Below, in pieces: positions 28,001 through 35,340 of a stretch of DNA of 64,000 bases. The translations under genes were made by a program, and so were the position numbers. The first letter of the stretch is position 1. The number at the start of each line of letters is the position of its first letter. A model generated the notes under the pieces. That model saw only the letters and a list, made by a program, of their open reading frames with translations, was not told where the DNA came from and ran no database searches. Source of the stretch: Schaalia sp. JY-X169 (GTDB lineage Bacteria > Actinomycetota > Actinomycetes > Actinomycetales > Actinomycetaceae). The stretch covers positions 620,001-684,000 of the forward strand of contig NZ_CP059675.1 in NCBI RefSeq assembly GCF_014069575.1, given 5' to 3'.

Positions 28001-28672
28001 GAAGAGGCATGGCAAAAGGGTATTGAGCAGAATCTCAGCGGAGACGGTGTCCTAGATCGCGTTGCCTTGTTACGTCCACTTTCAGTCACCGAGATTGCTG
28101 GGTTTGCGGTGGATCCCCAGGTTGGTGCTCGCGATATGTTGAGGCCGGTACCTGCCAAACCGGGCCAATCGGCGCTGGTTGGAACACTGCTTCATTCCTG
28201 GTTAGAGAGGAAGTTACGGCGGCTTTCCGTCGCGGCTGCCAATCCCGACGGCGAAGAAGGCGAGCGTGGCAGCGGCGTGCTCAGTCCGGATGAGTATGAG
28301 CTTTTTTCTGAGCTGAGGACGTCGGCAGAAGCGATTGACCTAACTCAATATGAGGTTGTCGCGGTTGAAGTTCCCTTCACGGTCACTCAACGGGGGCGGA
28401 TAGTCCGTGGTCGAATCGATGCGGTCTTGCGGGACTCAAGTGGCGACTATATGTTGATCGATTGGAAGACGTCCTCGCGCAAGAAAACCTCACTGAGTGC
28501 GCAGGAACGCAAGCGCTATGGGACCCAACTGGGCTATTACCGGCAGGCATGGGCTGACCGTGCAGAAGCCGATAATTCCTCTTTGACGTGTGCACTAGTT
28601 TTCATCTACCCGGGGGGCACCTGGTGGGTGTCAGAAGCTGAAATTGTGGGCGAGGACCCTGCTCAGATGTAG
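25064..28672 (+). CDS. adnB: AdnB-like helicase-nuclease subunit
   Basis: A 1202-aa UvrD/REP helicase with a C-terminal PD-(D/E)XK nuclease domain, the partner of the preceding gene. Start 25064 lies in an ATGA overlap with adnA. Motifs are Walker A GAGSGKTE (about residue 66), motif Ia TFTRKAAGEL, motif II VFLDEFQDTS, motif III GDPNQAIYGWRGA, and VAVTRAKRALLL of motif VI. The nuclease site is YMLIDWKTS with QLGYYRQAW. AdnAB unwinds and resects DNA ends for recombination. Here motor motifs are canonical, in contrast to adnA, which agrees with AdnB being the lead motor in mycobacteria. Confidence 0.88.
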   Translation: MREHALGCDAHVGAPPSEKPGSPSLAELIRTLGLQTPTSEQAAIAEYPPFSEVDGVERGLPLLVVAGAGSGKTETLSLRATYIAAHYGIPGESILGLTFTRKAAGELSQRLRDRLQSWADICQESGGGASAGAGLASRLDFSHVPEATTYNAFALGIVQEFGGAAGFDPQVSHMGEAAAWQLMSEVVASWREDLAKEDSEATVVERALGLRDAIANQAMTVEQARAGLLRLYGQFESARLEGKRSFTKSFYVPGQQTVSQRLELLKMIEVFDQRKQAMGQMDYADQVSAAIRIVEEFPAVREELRERHKVVFLDEFQDTSVAQMRFLASLFGDHPVTAVGDPNQAIYGWRGASAASLEEFHPRFNRGAVPEKTLTLSTAWRNDQAILRAANVLAAPLAKVPTYARTSRKNEGSEVVLPQLQSRSHAGVGSSQAVFTVTDSEALLRTVEFVKQSREKFSADDGHTPASVAVLSRTRAALQPVVTALREAGVPAQIVGGDSLLGHPVIRDLRAALEISNDVGKSAQLLRLLTHLDLGAGDLRALGNYARALSFRRSLPSGDRSQHSTPEAELQHSKDKGQVGRASEREAPLLLDAVDACSQGVPIKGLSEVGARRVARLGMRLRNLRSWSTMGLAEQIQEARSLLGLDQEAAADPTSEDVTAVLDVFADVALEYEAGAQRATMGAFLTWLDAVEKKERGLSVPSVNIDPNAVQVMTIHASKGLEWDAVALVDVAASRFPSTRGKGSTTSKGVTKPPQIPAPAMGWWQDAGVLPYPLRDDHAHLPDPQIWDMSRSGGAMAAEFKEEVGQYLQDEERRLAYVAVTRAKRALLLIGSWFGDGVTPRFPSVFMAELFAAAKSATGVNSGPAWRDFLDGSPHDFSVPSNSNGHRGKSAAVPALTMGELAPLPPREEWESLTRRGESTVFPRDPGPVRRQGEQAAARVIEAFTSDDNQTASRSESLASLSDQLLAKTTELLLAERDHEEAWQKGIEQNLSGDGVLDRVALLRPLSVTEIAGFAVDPQVGARDMLRPVPAKPGQSALVGTLLHSWLERKLRRLSVAAANPDGEEGERGSGVLSPDEYELFSELRTSAEAIDLTQYEVVAVEVPFTVTQRGRIVRGRIDAVLRDSSGDYMLIDWKTSSRKKTSLSAQERKRYGTQLGYYRQAWADRAEADNSSLTCALVFIYPGGTWWVSEAEIVGEDPAQM

Positions 28673-28691
28673 AAGGTTCACCGGGGCGCCG

Positions 28692-29954
28692 TTAGGGGAC
28701 TTCGATGCTGCCGGTCTGGTCTGAATCCCACGTGGGCTCCGCCCCGGTTGGGTGGGTTCCTGCTGATCGAGCTGACTGATGCGGAAATGGGTCATAAGCG
28801 CCGGTGGCATGTTCCTGATCCTCAGCTGTCTCCTGAGTGCCACCCAAGCCAATTCTTCGAGGACTCTGCGCTGAGGGCACAATCACCTCTGTTTCTTGTG
28901 CCTGCCACCTCGAACGTGGCCCGGAGCCAGTCCCGGGTTCAGTCTGCTGCAACCGCATTAGGGGCTCCTCTTCCACGGTGAAGGCGATCTCAACAACCTC
29001 TTGCCGTTTGGGTACCAACCTGTGGTCGCCAATCTCAGAGTCCATGTCTCGAAGCGCCTGCACACCGGCTCGTCGCCATTCACGGTCCTCACATGCGACT
29101 CCGCGCGCGTACCACCTGAGAGTCTCAAGTTCCGCAAGCAGCGTTGCGCGGGCAAGTACATGCAAGTCGGGAGATTTCCTGGCTAAAGCGTATGCCGATT
29201 CAAATGAGCTTAGGAACGCATCTGATGCATATAGCATCAGCCATGCCATGTCCTGCGCTGGGTCCCCAACTGCCGCAGAATCAAACCCGAAGATTCCCAG
29301 CACTGCTCCGCCGGGGGCCACATACACATCTTGAGAGCATAAGGAGCCGTGGAGTGGGACTGGTTGAAAGACCCAAAGTGAGTCTTCACTGAGCGCGTCA
29401 AGCCACCTGGACCTCAATCGCGCAGGGATCGCGCTCACATGCCTATCGACGAGCTGCTTGAGAGCACGGCGTGTTCTCTCGGCATCTGCGTACTGTCCAC
29501 AGATGCGCGCAAATTGGGTCGCCTCCAGCTCGTGAAGCGCCGCCAAAGATGATCCAAGTGACTTGGGGAGAAGGCCTGCTACGGAAAGGTTCTCGTTAGT
29601 GAGCGCTGCGCCGCCGGGATGGCGAAAGACCATTACGGTGCCTCCACCATTGCGACGGATCTCTCCCTCCAATACTGGCGTCTCGAAAGGGAGTTTCCGG
29701 TCTGCCTGTGCGTCTTTCAAGAAGTCGGTAGTCCTAACGAAACGCTCCTCCTTCTTGTCGCTCCACGCATGGGCCGGGGCCCAGGAAAGCCATGAATCGC
29801 CAAGAGCGTCGACAAGGGACAGCCATTGACCAGAGTCAGATGACTGCATTGCTCCCCTTATTCCCCTCACCTGAATGGATGGCATCGCGGCGGAGCTCAG
29901 AGCCGCAAGTTCGAGTTCCGATACTGGCTGGACATTCTTGGATTCAGACATCAC
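28692..29954 (-). CDS. APH-fold phosphotransferase-like protein, possibly inactive
   Basis: A 420-aa protein with an aminoglycoside phosphotransferase (APH) fold in residues about 40-300. In active kinases the catalytic loop reads HGDLxxxN; here it reads HGSLCSQD, so the catalytic Asp is Ser. The metal-binding part is FGFDSAAVGDPAQD, similar to the usual iDFxxaxxGDPxxDLA. The last 100 residues are polar and low complexity. The gene is convergent with adnB, 19 bp apart, and divergent from prfB. The substitution suggests a pseudokinase or a binding role; this is an inference. Confidence 0.7.
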   Translation of the reverse strand: MMSESKNVQPVSELELAALSSAAMPSIQVRGIRGAMQSSDSGQWLSLVDALGDSWLSWAPAHAWSDKKEERFVRTTDFLKDAQADRKLPFETPVLEGEIRRNGGGTVMVFRHPGGAALTNENLSVAGLLPKSLGSSLAALHELEATQFARICGQYADAERTRRALKQLVDRHVSAIPARLRSRWLDALSEDSLWVFQPVPLHGSLCSQDVYVAPGGAVLGIFGFDSAAVGDPAQDMAWLMLYASDAFLSSFESAYALARKSPDLHVLARATLLAELETLRWYARGVACEDREWRRAGVQALRDMDSEIGDHRLVPKRQEVVEIAFTVEEEPLMRLQQTEPGTGSGPRSRWQAQETEVIVPSAQSPRRIGLGGTQETAEDQEHATGAYDPFPHQSARSAGTHPTGAEPTWDSDQTGSIEVP

Positions 29955-30026
29955 TGCCTAACGCTATCGTGCGGACCGAGCGAAGAGTGGATCACACCCC
30001 GAATTGGCATCGGTTAGGCTTCACGT

Positions 30027-31157
30027 GTGAGTACTGACTTTTCTTCCGCCATCGCCGCACTGCGAACCACCATGGGTAACATCGTGGCTGTCTCCAATCC
30101 TGACTTCCTGAAGTCTGAGATTGCGAGGTTGTCTGAGGCCGCAGCTGCCCCCGACCTTTGGGATGATGCTGATGAGGCTCAGAAGGTGACCTCGGAGCTC
30201 AGTCACATGCAGTCCGACCTTGAACGTCTTGATCGGACAGTCGCACGCATCGATGACCTTGAAGTTCTTGTTGAAATGGCTGAAGAGTCGTCCGACGAGG
30301 ACGAAAAACGCGAACTCCTTGCAGAGGCGCAGACTGATTTGGGTGCCCTTGAGGCCGATGTAGCTGAGTTGGAGATCCGAACCCTGCTGGACGGTGAGTA
30401 CGACGAACGGCACGCTGTCGTGACTATTCGGTCCGGTGCGGGCGGGGTTGACGCTGCAGACTTCGCTCAAATGCTCATGCGTATGTACTTGAGGTGGGCT
30501 GAACGCAAGGGCTACAAGACTCGCGTCCTCGACACATCCTATGCGGAAGGTGCAGGAATAAAGTCGGCAACTTTCGAGGTTGAGGCGCCCTATGCCTACG
30601 GCACACTCTCTGTGGAAGTGGGAACCCACCGACTGGTCCGCATCAGTCCATTTGATAATCAGGGGAGACGTCAAACCAGTTTTGCGGCAGTGGAGATAAT
30701 CCCCCTGATTGAAACCACGGACGAGGTCGATATTCCTGAAACCGAGCTGAAGATCGATGTCTTCCGTTCCTCAGGTCCAGGAGGTCAGTCTGTGAACACG
30801 ACGGACTCTGCAGTGCGAATGACGCATATCCCCACTGGCATAGTTGTCTCAATGCAGGACGAGAAATCGCAGATCCAGAACCGTGCGGCAGCACTGCGTG
30901 TCCTCCAGTCCAGACTACTCATCCTTCGTCATGAGGAAGAAAAGGCCATGAAGGATGAACTGAAGGGCGATGTCAAGGCTTCTTGGGGTGATCAGATGCG
31001 CTCGTACGTTCTGCAGCCTTTCCAGATGGTCAAAGACTTGAGGACGGAGCATGAATCGGGCAATACCCAGGCTGTTTTTGACGGGGACTTAGATGACTTC
31101 ATTGATGCGGGAATCCGTTGGAGGAAGAACAGTCAAAAAGAACAGTTTGGTGCCTGA
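30027..31157 (+). CDS. prfB: Peptide chain release factor 2
   Basis: A 376-aa class I release factor recognising UGA and UAA. The GGQ loop [17 protein letters not shown] is present; the tripeptide region around [12 protein letters not shown] fits RF2 (SPF). Reading is continuous from GTG 30027: there is no in-frame UGA near codon 25, so the autoregulatory frameshift known from Escherichia is absent, as usual in actinobacteria. It heads the conserved prfB-ftsE-ftsX-smpB-ssrA order. Confidence 0.95.
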   Translation: MSTDFSSAIAALRTTMGNIVAVSNPDFLKSEIARLSEAAAAPDLWDDADEAQKVTSELSHMQSDLERLDRTVARIDDLEVLVEMAEESSDEDEKRELLAEAQTDLGALEADVAELEIRTLLDGEYDERHAVVTIRSGAGGVDAADFAQMLMRMYLRWAERKGYKTRVLDTSYAEGAGIKSATFEVEAPYAYGTLSVEVGTHRLVRISPFDNQGRRQTSFAAVEIIPLIETTDEVDIPETELKIDVFRSSGPGGQSVNTTDSAVRMTHIPTGIVVSMQDEKSQIQNRAAALRVLQSRLLILRHEEEKAMKDELKGDVKASWGDQMRSYVLQPFQMVKDLRTEHESGNTQAVFDGDLDDFIDAGIRWRKNSQKEQFGA

Positions 31158-31279
31158 GCGCAAAATCAGCACACGAGGGCGCGCCGCTGAGAACCGTGAT
31201 CATTGCCTGCATAGGGTAGAACGGTTGACAACTCAGTCAGGTCCAGGGCCCCAGAGCAAGAGTTTGTGAGTAGTGAGAG

Positions 31280-31969
31280 ATGATCCGTTTCGAAAACGTT
31301 ACCAAGGTGTACGCACGCGGAGCCGCGCCTGCACTCGACGATGTCTCCCTTGAGATTGAGCGAGAAGAATTCGTCTTCTTGGTAGGAAAATCAGGTTCTG
31401 GAAAGTCAACATTCCTCCAGTTGGTTCTCCGTGAGCAGCGTGCAACTGTGGGGTCAGTCTGGGTCTTGGGTCGCGACCTCACGCATTTGTCGCAATGGCG
31501 CGTGCCAAAGCTGCGTCGCCAAGTAGGGACGGTGTTTCAAGATTTCCGTCTGCTTCCACAGAAAACCGTGTATGAGAATGTGGCTCTGGCGATGCAGGTC
31601 ATTGGAAGACCAAAACACGCCATTGCCGCGGCTGTTCCCGAAGTAGTAGAAATGGTCGGGTTGCAGGGCAAAGAGAGTCGGCTCCCTAGCGAGCTATCTG
31701 GTGGTGAGGAGCAACGTGTTGCTATCGCTCGGGCGATGGTGAATCGCCCACCTTTACTCCTTGCCGATGAGCCCACAGGGAACCTGGATCCGGAGACCAG
31801 CCTGGGGATTATGCGGTTGTTGGACAGGATTAACCGCTCTGGAACCACGGTAGTTATGGCAACCCACGACTCGAAGATTGTCGATCAAATGCGTAAGCGC
31901 GTCATCGAGTTGGAGGACGGACATGTCATCCGCGATCAGGATCGCGGCGTATACGGGGGGACGCGCTAA
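31280..31969 (+). CDS. ftsE: Cell division ATP-binding protein FtsE
   Basis: A 229-aa ABC ATPase with Walker [10 protein letters not shown], signature LSGGEEQRV, Walker [14 protein letters not shown] and the switch histidine in ATHDS. It starts [14 protein letters not shown], typical for FtsE. Together with FtsX, whose start is two bases beyond its stop, it forms a membrane complex that activates peptidoglycan hydrolases at the division site. The M23 hydrolase gene downstream is the likely effector. Confidence 0.94.
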   Translation: MIRFENVTKVYARGAAPALDDVSLEIEREEFVFLVGKSGSGKSTFLQLVLREQRATVGSVWVLGRDLTHLSQWRVPKLRRQVGTVFQDFRLLPQKTVYENVALAMQVIGRPKHAIAAAVPEVVEMVGLQGKESRLPSELSGGEEQRVAIARAMVNRPPLLLADEPTGNLDPETSLGIMRLLDRINRSGTTVVMATHDSKIVDQMRKRVIELEDGHVIRDQDRGVYGGTR

Positions 31970-31971
31970 CC

Positions 31972-32886
31972 ATGCGACTCAGATTCATTCTGTCGGAGAC
32001 CGGTAAGGGCCTGTCCCGAAACAAGGCGATGGCAGTTGCCGTCATAATTGTTACCTATATTTCTCTTCTCTTTGTTGGTGTTGCTGCGCTCGCTCAAATC
32101 CAGGTCAACATGTTGAGGACTGACTGGTACGACAAGATCGAAGTTTCGATTTACATGTGCGCGGCAGATGACCGTGCGCCGTCTTGTGATCTTCAAGAAG
32201 CGACTGAAGAGCAGATAGACGAGGTACGCACACGCCTTGCGTCGGACGACCTCCGGCCGTATGTCGAAGAGGTATACGAAGAAACAAAGGAAGAGGCGTT
32301 TGCAGCCTTCCAAGAAATGTACGGTGACACCGCATTGGGGGACTGGACCAGTGCGGACATGCTGCAGTTCTCTTTCCGCGTGAAACTTGTTGATCCGGAG
32401 CAGTACGAGATCATTCAGGAGGAGTTTGGCGGAAGCCCCGGTGTCTCCGAAGTTCGGGATCAGCGGGAGCTTGTCGAACCAATGTTCAATGTTATCGAAA
32501 TGGCGAAGCTACTCTCTCTCGCGCTTGCGGGGATTATGACGATTGCGGCTGTCCTACTGATCACGGTAACGATCCGATTGAGTGCAATGAGCAGGGAGCG
32601 TGAAACCCAGATCATGCGTCTGGTCGGCGCGTCGAACCTCTTCATTCAGGCACCATTTATGGTCGAGGGCGCAATCGCAGCACTAGTTGGGGCAGCCTTG
32701 GCGGTTGGGACACTGTTTGGTGGAGTCCACCTGTTGGTTAACAACTGGTTGGCCGATTCGTTCAATTGGGCCCAGTTCATTGGGTTCCAGGAAGTTTGGA
32801 TGATCACGCCTCTTCTGGTGGGAGCAGCTCTTCTGTTAGCCTTGGTCGCATCTGCATTCTCATTGGCCAAGTACACGCGGGTGTGA
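31972..32886 (+). CDS. ftsX: Cell division protein FtsX
   Basis: A 304-aa FtsX permease-like protein. One transmembrane segment lies at residues 20-45, followed by an extracellular domain of about 125 residues containing CAADDRAPSC, two cysteines ten residues apart that may form a disulfide as in mycobacterial FtsX. Three further membrane segments follow after residue 175, with RLSAMSREREIQ-like ISR(ETQ)IMRLVGAS loop (here RLSAMSRERETQIMRLVG). It passes the ATPase state of FtsE to periplasmic hydrolases. Confidence 0.93.
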   Translation: MRLRFILSETGKGLSRNKAMAVAVIIVTYISLLFVGVAALAQIQVNMLRTDWYDKIEVSIYMCAADDRAPSCDLQEATEEQIDEVRTRLASDDLRPYVEEVYEETKEEAFAAFQEMYGDTALGDWTSADMLQFSFRVKLVDPEQYEIIQEEFGGSPGVSEVRDQRELVEPMFNVIEMAKLLSLALAGIMTIAAVLLITVTIRLSAMSRERETQIMRLVGASNLFIQAPFMVEGAIAALVGAALAVGTLFGGVHLLVNNWLADSFNWAQFIGFQEVWMITPLLVGAALLLALVASAFSLAKYTRV

Positions 32887-32889
32887 TAC

Positions 32890-34212
32890 ATGAGTTCAAA
32901 CAGTAGTCAGAAGAAGAATCCGGCTCGACGTCGACGCTGGATACAGTTTGGCGCGATCCTAGCGGCAGTTGCACTAGTGATGATGACGGTCTTGTCGATC
33001 CCCGCGATGGATGCGTCCGCAGATGAGCGGTCGGACGCGGTTCAGCGACTCAATGAGAGCCGATCGAAAGTTGATGGCCTCCAGGACAAAGTTGAGGGCA
33101 TCGATGCGGAGCTAGCTTCCCTGTTTCGGCAGATGGAGCAAACCAAGATAGATGTTGCTACCGCCCAAATTGAACTTGTTGATACAGAGGCAGAACTTGC
33201 AGAAGCGCAGCGCAACCTCACTACAGCGAGGGCCGAGCTGCAGGAGGCTCAAAGAGAACTTGATGAGCTCACAACTGCGGTAGGTGTCTCCCAGAGTAAT
33301 GAGGGTACTCTTACCGCTGCCGTCGGGGATATGGCCAGAGAGCTGTACCGGGGGAAGTCCACCTCGACCATGCAGGTGGTCATGTCTGCTGAGGGGACAG
33401 CAGAGATCAACAGCAGAGCATCTGCGGCCAGCAGCCTGGGTCGGGTCCAGTCCAAGGCACTTGATGAAGTTCGCTCTTCATTGGTGGTGCAGGAGAACCA
33501 GCAGGAGCGTCAGACCGCGATCACCGAGAGAATTGCTGTCCTAGAGGCCGAGGCCAAGGCTGCAGCGGAGGCTGCTGAAGGAGCCAAAGCGATTGTCGAG
33601 GACAAGCTGGACGCCTTGGAGGAGCTGCAGGTAACACAGAGTCAAGCAGAAGCTGAATGGAACGCGCGTAAGAGTGAAGCGGAGGCGCAGTTGGCTTCCT
33701 ATGACGCTGCCGGTGCGCAGGCTGCCTCGGATATTGCGCGAATTGACGGGGAGAATGCTACCAATCAGACAGTATTCGAGAGCGGTGGAGGCTCAGCTTC
33801 TGCATCCTCTGGCGGAGTGTTTGGAAATCCGTTCAGCTTCAGTGCCCCTGTGACCTCAAATTACGGGTGGCGAGTCCACCCCATTTTCGGCACTCCCAGG
33901 CTTCATGATGGAACTGATTTCGGAGCGGCGTGTGGAACCCCACTTTTGGCAACACGAGCAGGACAAGTAACGTCGGCCGGTTGGCTTGATGGACTTGGCA
34001 ATCAGGTCACCATCAACCACGGGTTGGTGAACGGAAGCTCGATGGTGACAAGATCAGGGCATATGCAAAGCATTGCAGTATCGGCAGGTCAGTCTGTGTC
34101 CCGCGGACAAATTATTGGATACACGGGCACCACCGGTAACTCGACGGGTTGCCACCTCCACCTGTCCCTGTTTGTCAACGGGTCGAGCACTTCAATCCTC
34201 GGCTATATGTAA
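32890..34212 (+). CDS. EnvC/RipC-like M23 peptidoglycan hydrolase or activator
   Basis: A 440-aa exported protein. An arginine-rich N-terminus and a hydrophobic segment (residues about 19-37) form a signal anchor or peptide. A long coiled coil (residues 45-270) follows, as in EnvC and in actinobacterial FtsX partners such as RipC. The C-terminal LytM/M23 domain contains RLHDGTDFGAACGT with HxxxD and HLHLS with HxH, so the zinc ligands are intact and it is probably an active endopeptidase. It begins three bases after ftsX, so FtsEX control is likely. Confidence 0.88.
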   Translation: MSSNSSQKKNPARRRRWIQFGAILAAVALVMMTVLSIPAMDASADERSDAVQRLNESRSKVDGLQDKVEGIDAELASLFRQMEQTKIDVATAQIELVDTEAELAEAQRNLTTARAELQEAQRELDELTTAVGVSQSNEGTLTAAVGDMARELYRGKSTSTMQVVMSAEGTAEINSRASAASSLGRVQSKALDEVRSSLVVQENQQERQTAITERIAVLEAEAKAAAEAAEGAKAIVEDKLDALEELQVTQSQAEAEWNARKSEAEAQLASYDAAGAQAASDIARIDGENATNQTVFESGGGSASASSGGVFGNPFSFSAPVTSNYGWRVHPIFGTPRLHDGTDFGAACGTPLLATRAGQVTSAGWLDGLGNQVTINHGLVNGSSMVTRSGHMQSIAVSAGQSVSRGQIIGYTGTTGNSTGCHLHLSLFVNGSSTSILGYM

Positions 34213-34333
34213 GACTGCCTGCTTCGTGTAGGCATCCTCGACCGGGAGCCTACCTTGCGAGGTGCGACCACCTCTGTTGGGAGCATTCTTCATGCTGTAT
34301 GCTGACGCGCTGATACCAAATGGGGATTGAGAG

Positions 34334-34864
34334 ATGGCAAAGAACTGGAAGCAACCCAAACCCACTGAGGGTGAGCGCAAGAAGGCGCTATCTGACGAGA
34401 AGAAGGTCGTCGCCCGCAATCGTCGTGCCAGACACGATCTAGAGATCGAGGACACACTTGAGGCGGGGATCGCCCTCGGCGGTACCGAAGTGAAGGCGTT
34501 GCGGATGGGTAGAGCGTCTATTGTCGACGGGTGGGTAGAGTTTGACCGCGGCGAGGCATGGCTTTACGGAATCAACGTTCCCATGTATTCGCAAGGGTCG
34601 TGGAATAACCACGCGCCCACTCGTAAGCGGAAGCTTCTGATGCACAAGTCGGAAATTGAGAGGTTTGCGCAGCGCGTGTCGGCCAAGGGATACACGGTTG
34701 TGCCATTGGAGTTGTACTTCATTGGGGGTCGGGCGAAGGTAGAGATCGGCCTTGGCCGAGGTAAGAAAGAGTGGGACAAGCGGCAAGCGTTGAGGGAAAA
34801 ACAGGATGAACGTGAGGCTCGACGCGCAATGAGTAACTACCTCAAGAGACCCACCAGGGCATAG
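34334..34864 (+). CDS. smpB: SsrA-binding protein SmpB
   Basis: A 176-aa tmRNA-binding protein required for trans-translation. The conserved core (ARHDLEIEDTLEAGIALGGTEVKALR would be longer than quoted; key parts are GTEVKALR, NAY-type loop replaced by YGINVPMYSQG, and HEPTRKRKLL-like HAPTRKRKLLMH) is visible. The basic C-terminal tail KKEWDKRQALREK, which enters the ribosomal mRNA channel, is intact. The first 20 residues are a lysine-rich extension. It lies 95 bp before ssrA. Confidence 0.95.
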   Translation: MAKNWKQPKPTEGERKKALSDEKKVVARNRRARHDLEIEDTLEAGIALGGTEVKALRMGRASIVDGWVEFDRGEAWLYGINVPMYSQGSWNNHAPTRKRKLLMHKSEIERFAQRVSAKGYTVVPLELYFIGGRAKVEIGLGRGKKEWDKRQALREKQDEREARRAMSNYLKRPTRA

Positions 34865-34959
34865 ATGCTATAGCAATTACTAGTGGAAGCGTGTAAAGTT
34901 GCTGGGCAGTGTTGAATTATCTCGTTGAGGTAGTTGATGCTGGCGTTGAAAACTCAATA

Positions 34960-35340
34960 GGGGATGATCGGTTTCGACGGCGGTTGTCGATCGAGGGGAA
35001 GCGGGTCGAGGACGTGCGCTTTGCTCGTTAACGATGCGTACAAACAATTAAGTGCCGAACAGAAGAGCACTGACTTCGTCCTTGCTGCCTAATCTAATTA
35101 GGTAACAGGACCTTTAAAAGTCCGTCAGCCCGGGGATTGCTTCTTCCCCGGTTCCTGGCGTCGTTTAGGAAGCCACTGGAGTTCCGCAGTGTCAATGGGC
35201 GGAACTCGACACTAAGTTGACTGAGCCCATTCGGTAGAGCGTTTGCACTATGCCGAGGGCTGAGAAATTGATTGCAGACTGCACCCGGAGAATATCTCGG
35301 GGCCAACCGTCGGACGCGGGTTCGATTCCCGCCATCTCCA
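34960..35340 (+). ncRNA. ssrA: Transfer-messenger RNA (tmRNA)
   Basis: The 5' end GGGGATG pairs with CATCTCC at 35333-35339 to form the acceptor stem, followed by discriminator A35340; CCA is not encoded. The T-arm sequence GGGTTCGATTCCCGCC precedes it. The D-loop-like GGTTTCGACGGCGG is at the 5' end. A tag reading frame ends with codons for DFVLAA then TAA at 35090-35092. The gene is intact, but the DNA just after A35340 belongs to an integrated element. It adds a degradation tag to proteins on stalled ribosomes together with SmpB. Confidence 0.95.
35036..35092 (+). other. tmRNA proteolysis tag reading frame
   Basis: From GCG at 35036 the frame encodes AYKQLSAEQKSTDFVLAA followed by TAA. 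The C-terminal LAA is the ClpXP/Lon-type degron end. The resume codon is inferred as GCG, by position after GTTAACGAT; if it lies elsewhere the N-terminus shifts. The tag ends VLAA instead of the widespread ALAA, and 18 residues is long for this group. Confidence 0.7.

Noticed and set aside
30027-30150. Programmed frameshift in prfB
   Set aside because: The frame is continuous from GTG 30027 and there is no in-frame UGA near codon 25.
34865-34959. Specific promoter for ssrA
   Set aside because: TTGAGG and TTGATG -35-like hexamers are visible but no convincing -10 at the right spacing, so no call was made.
35094-35330. A novel C-terminal domain of the integrase (GDGGNRTRVRR and following residues)
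   Set aside because: It is the complement of tmRNA sequence; this stretch is a well known false peptide from antisense tRNA-like genes.
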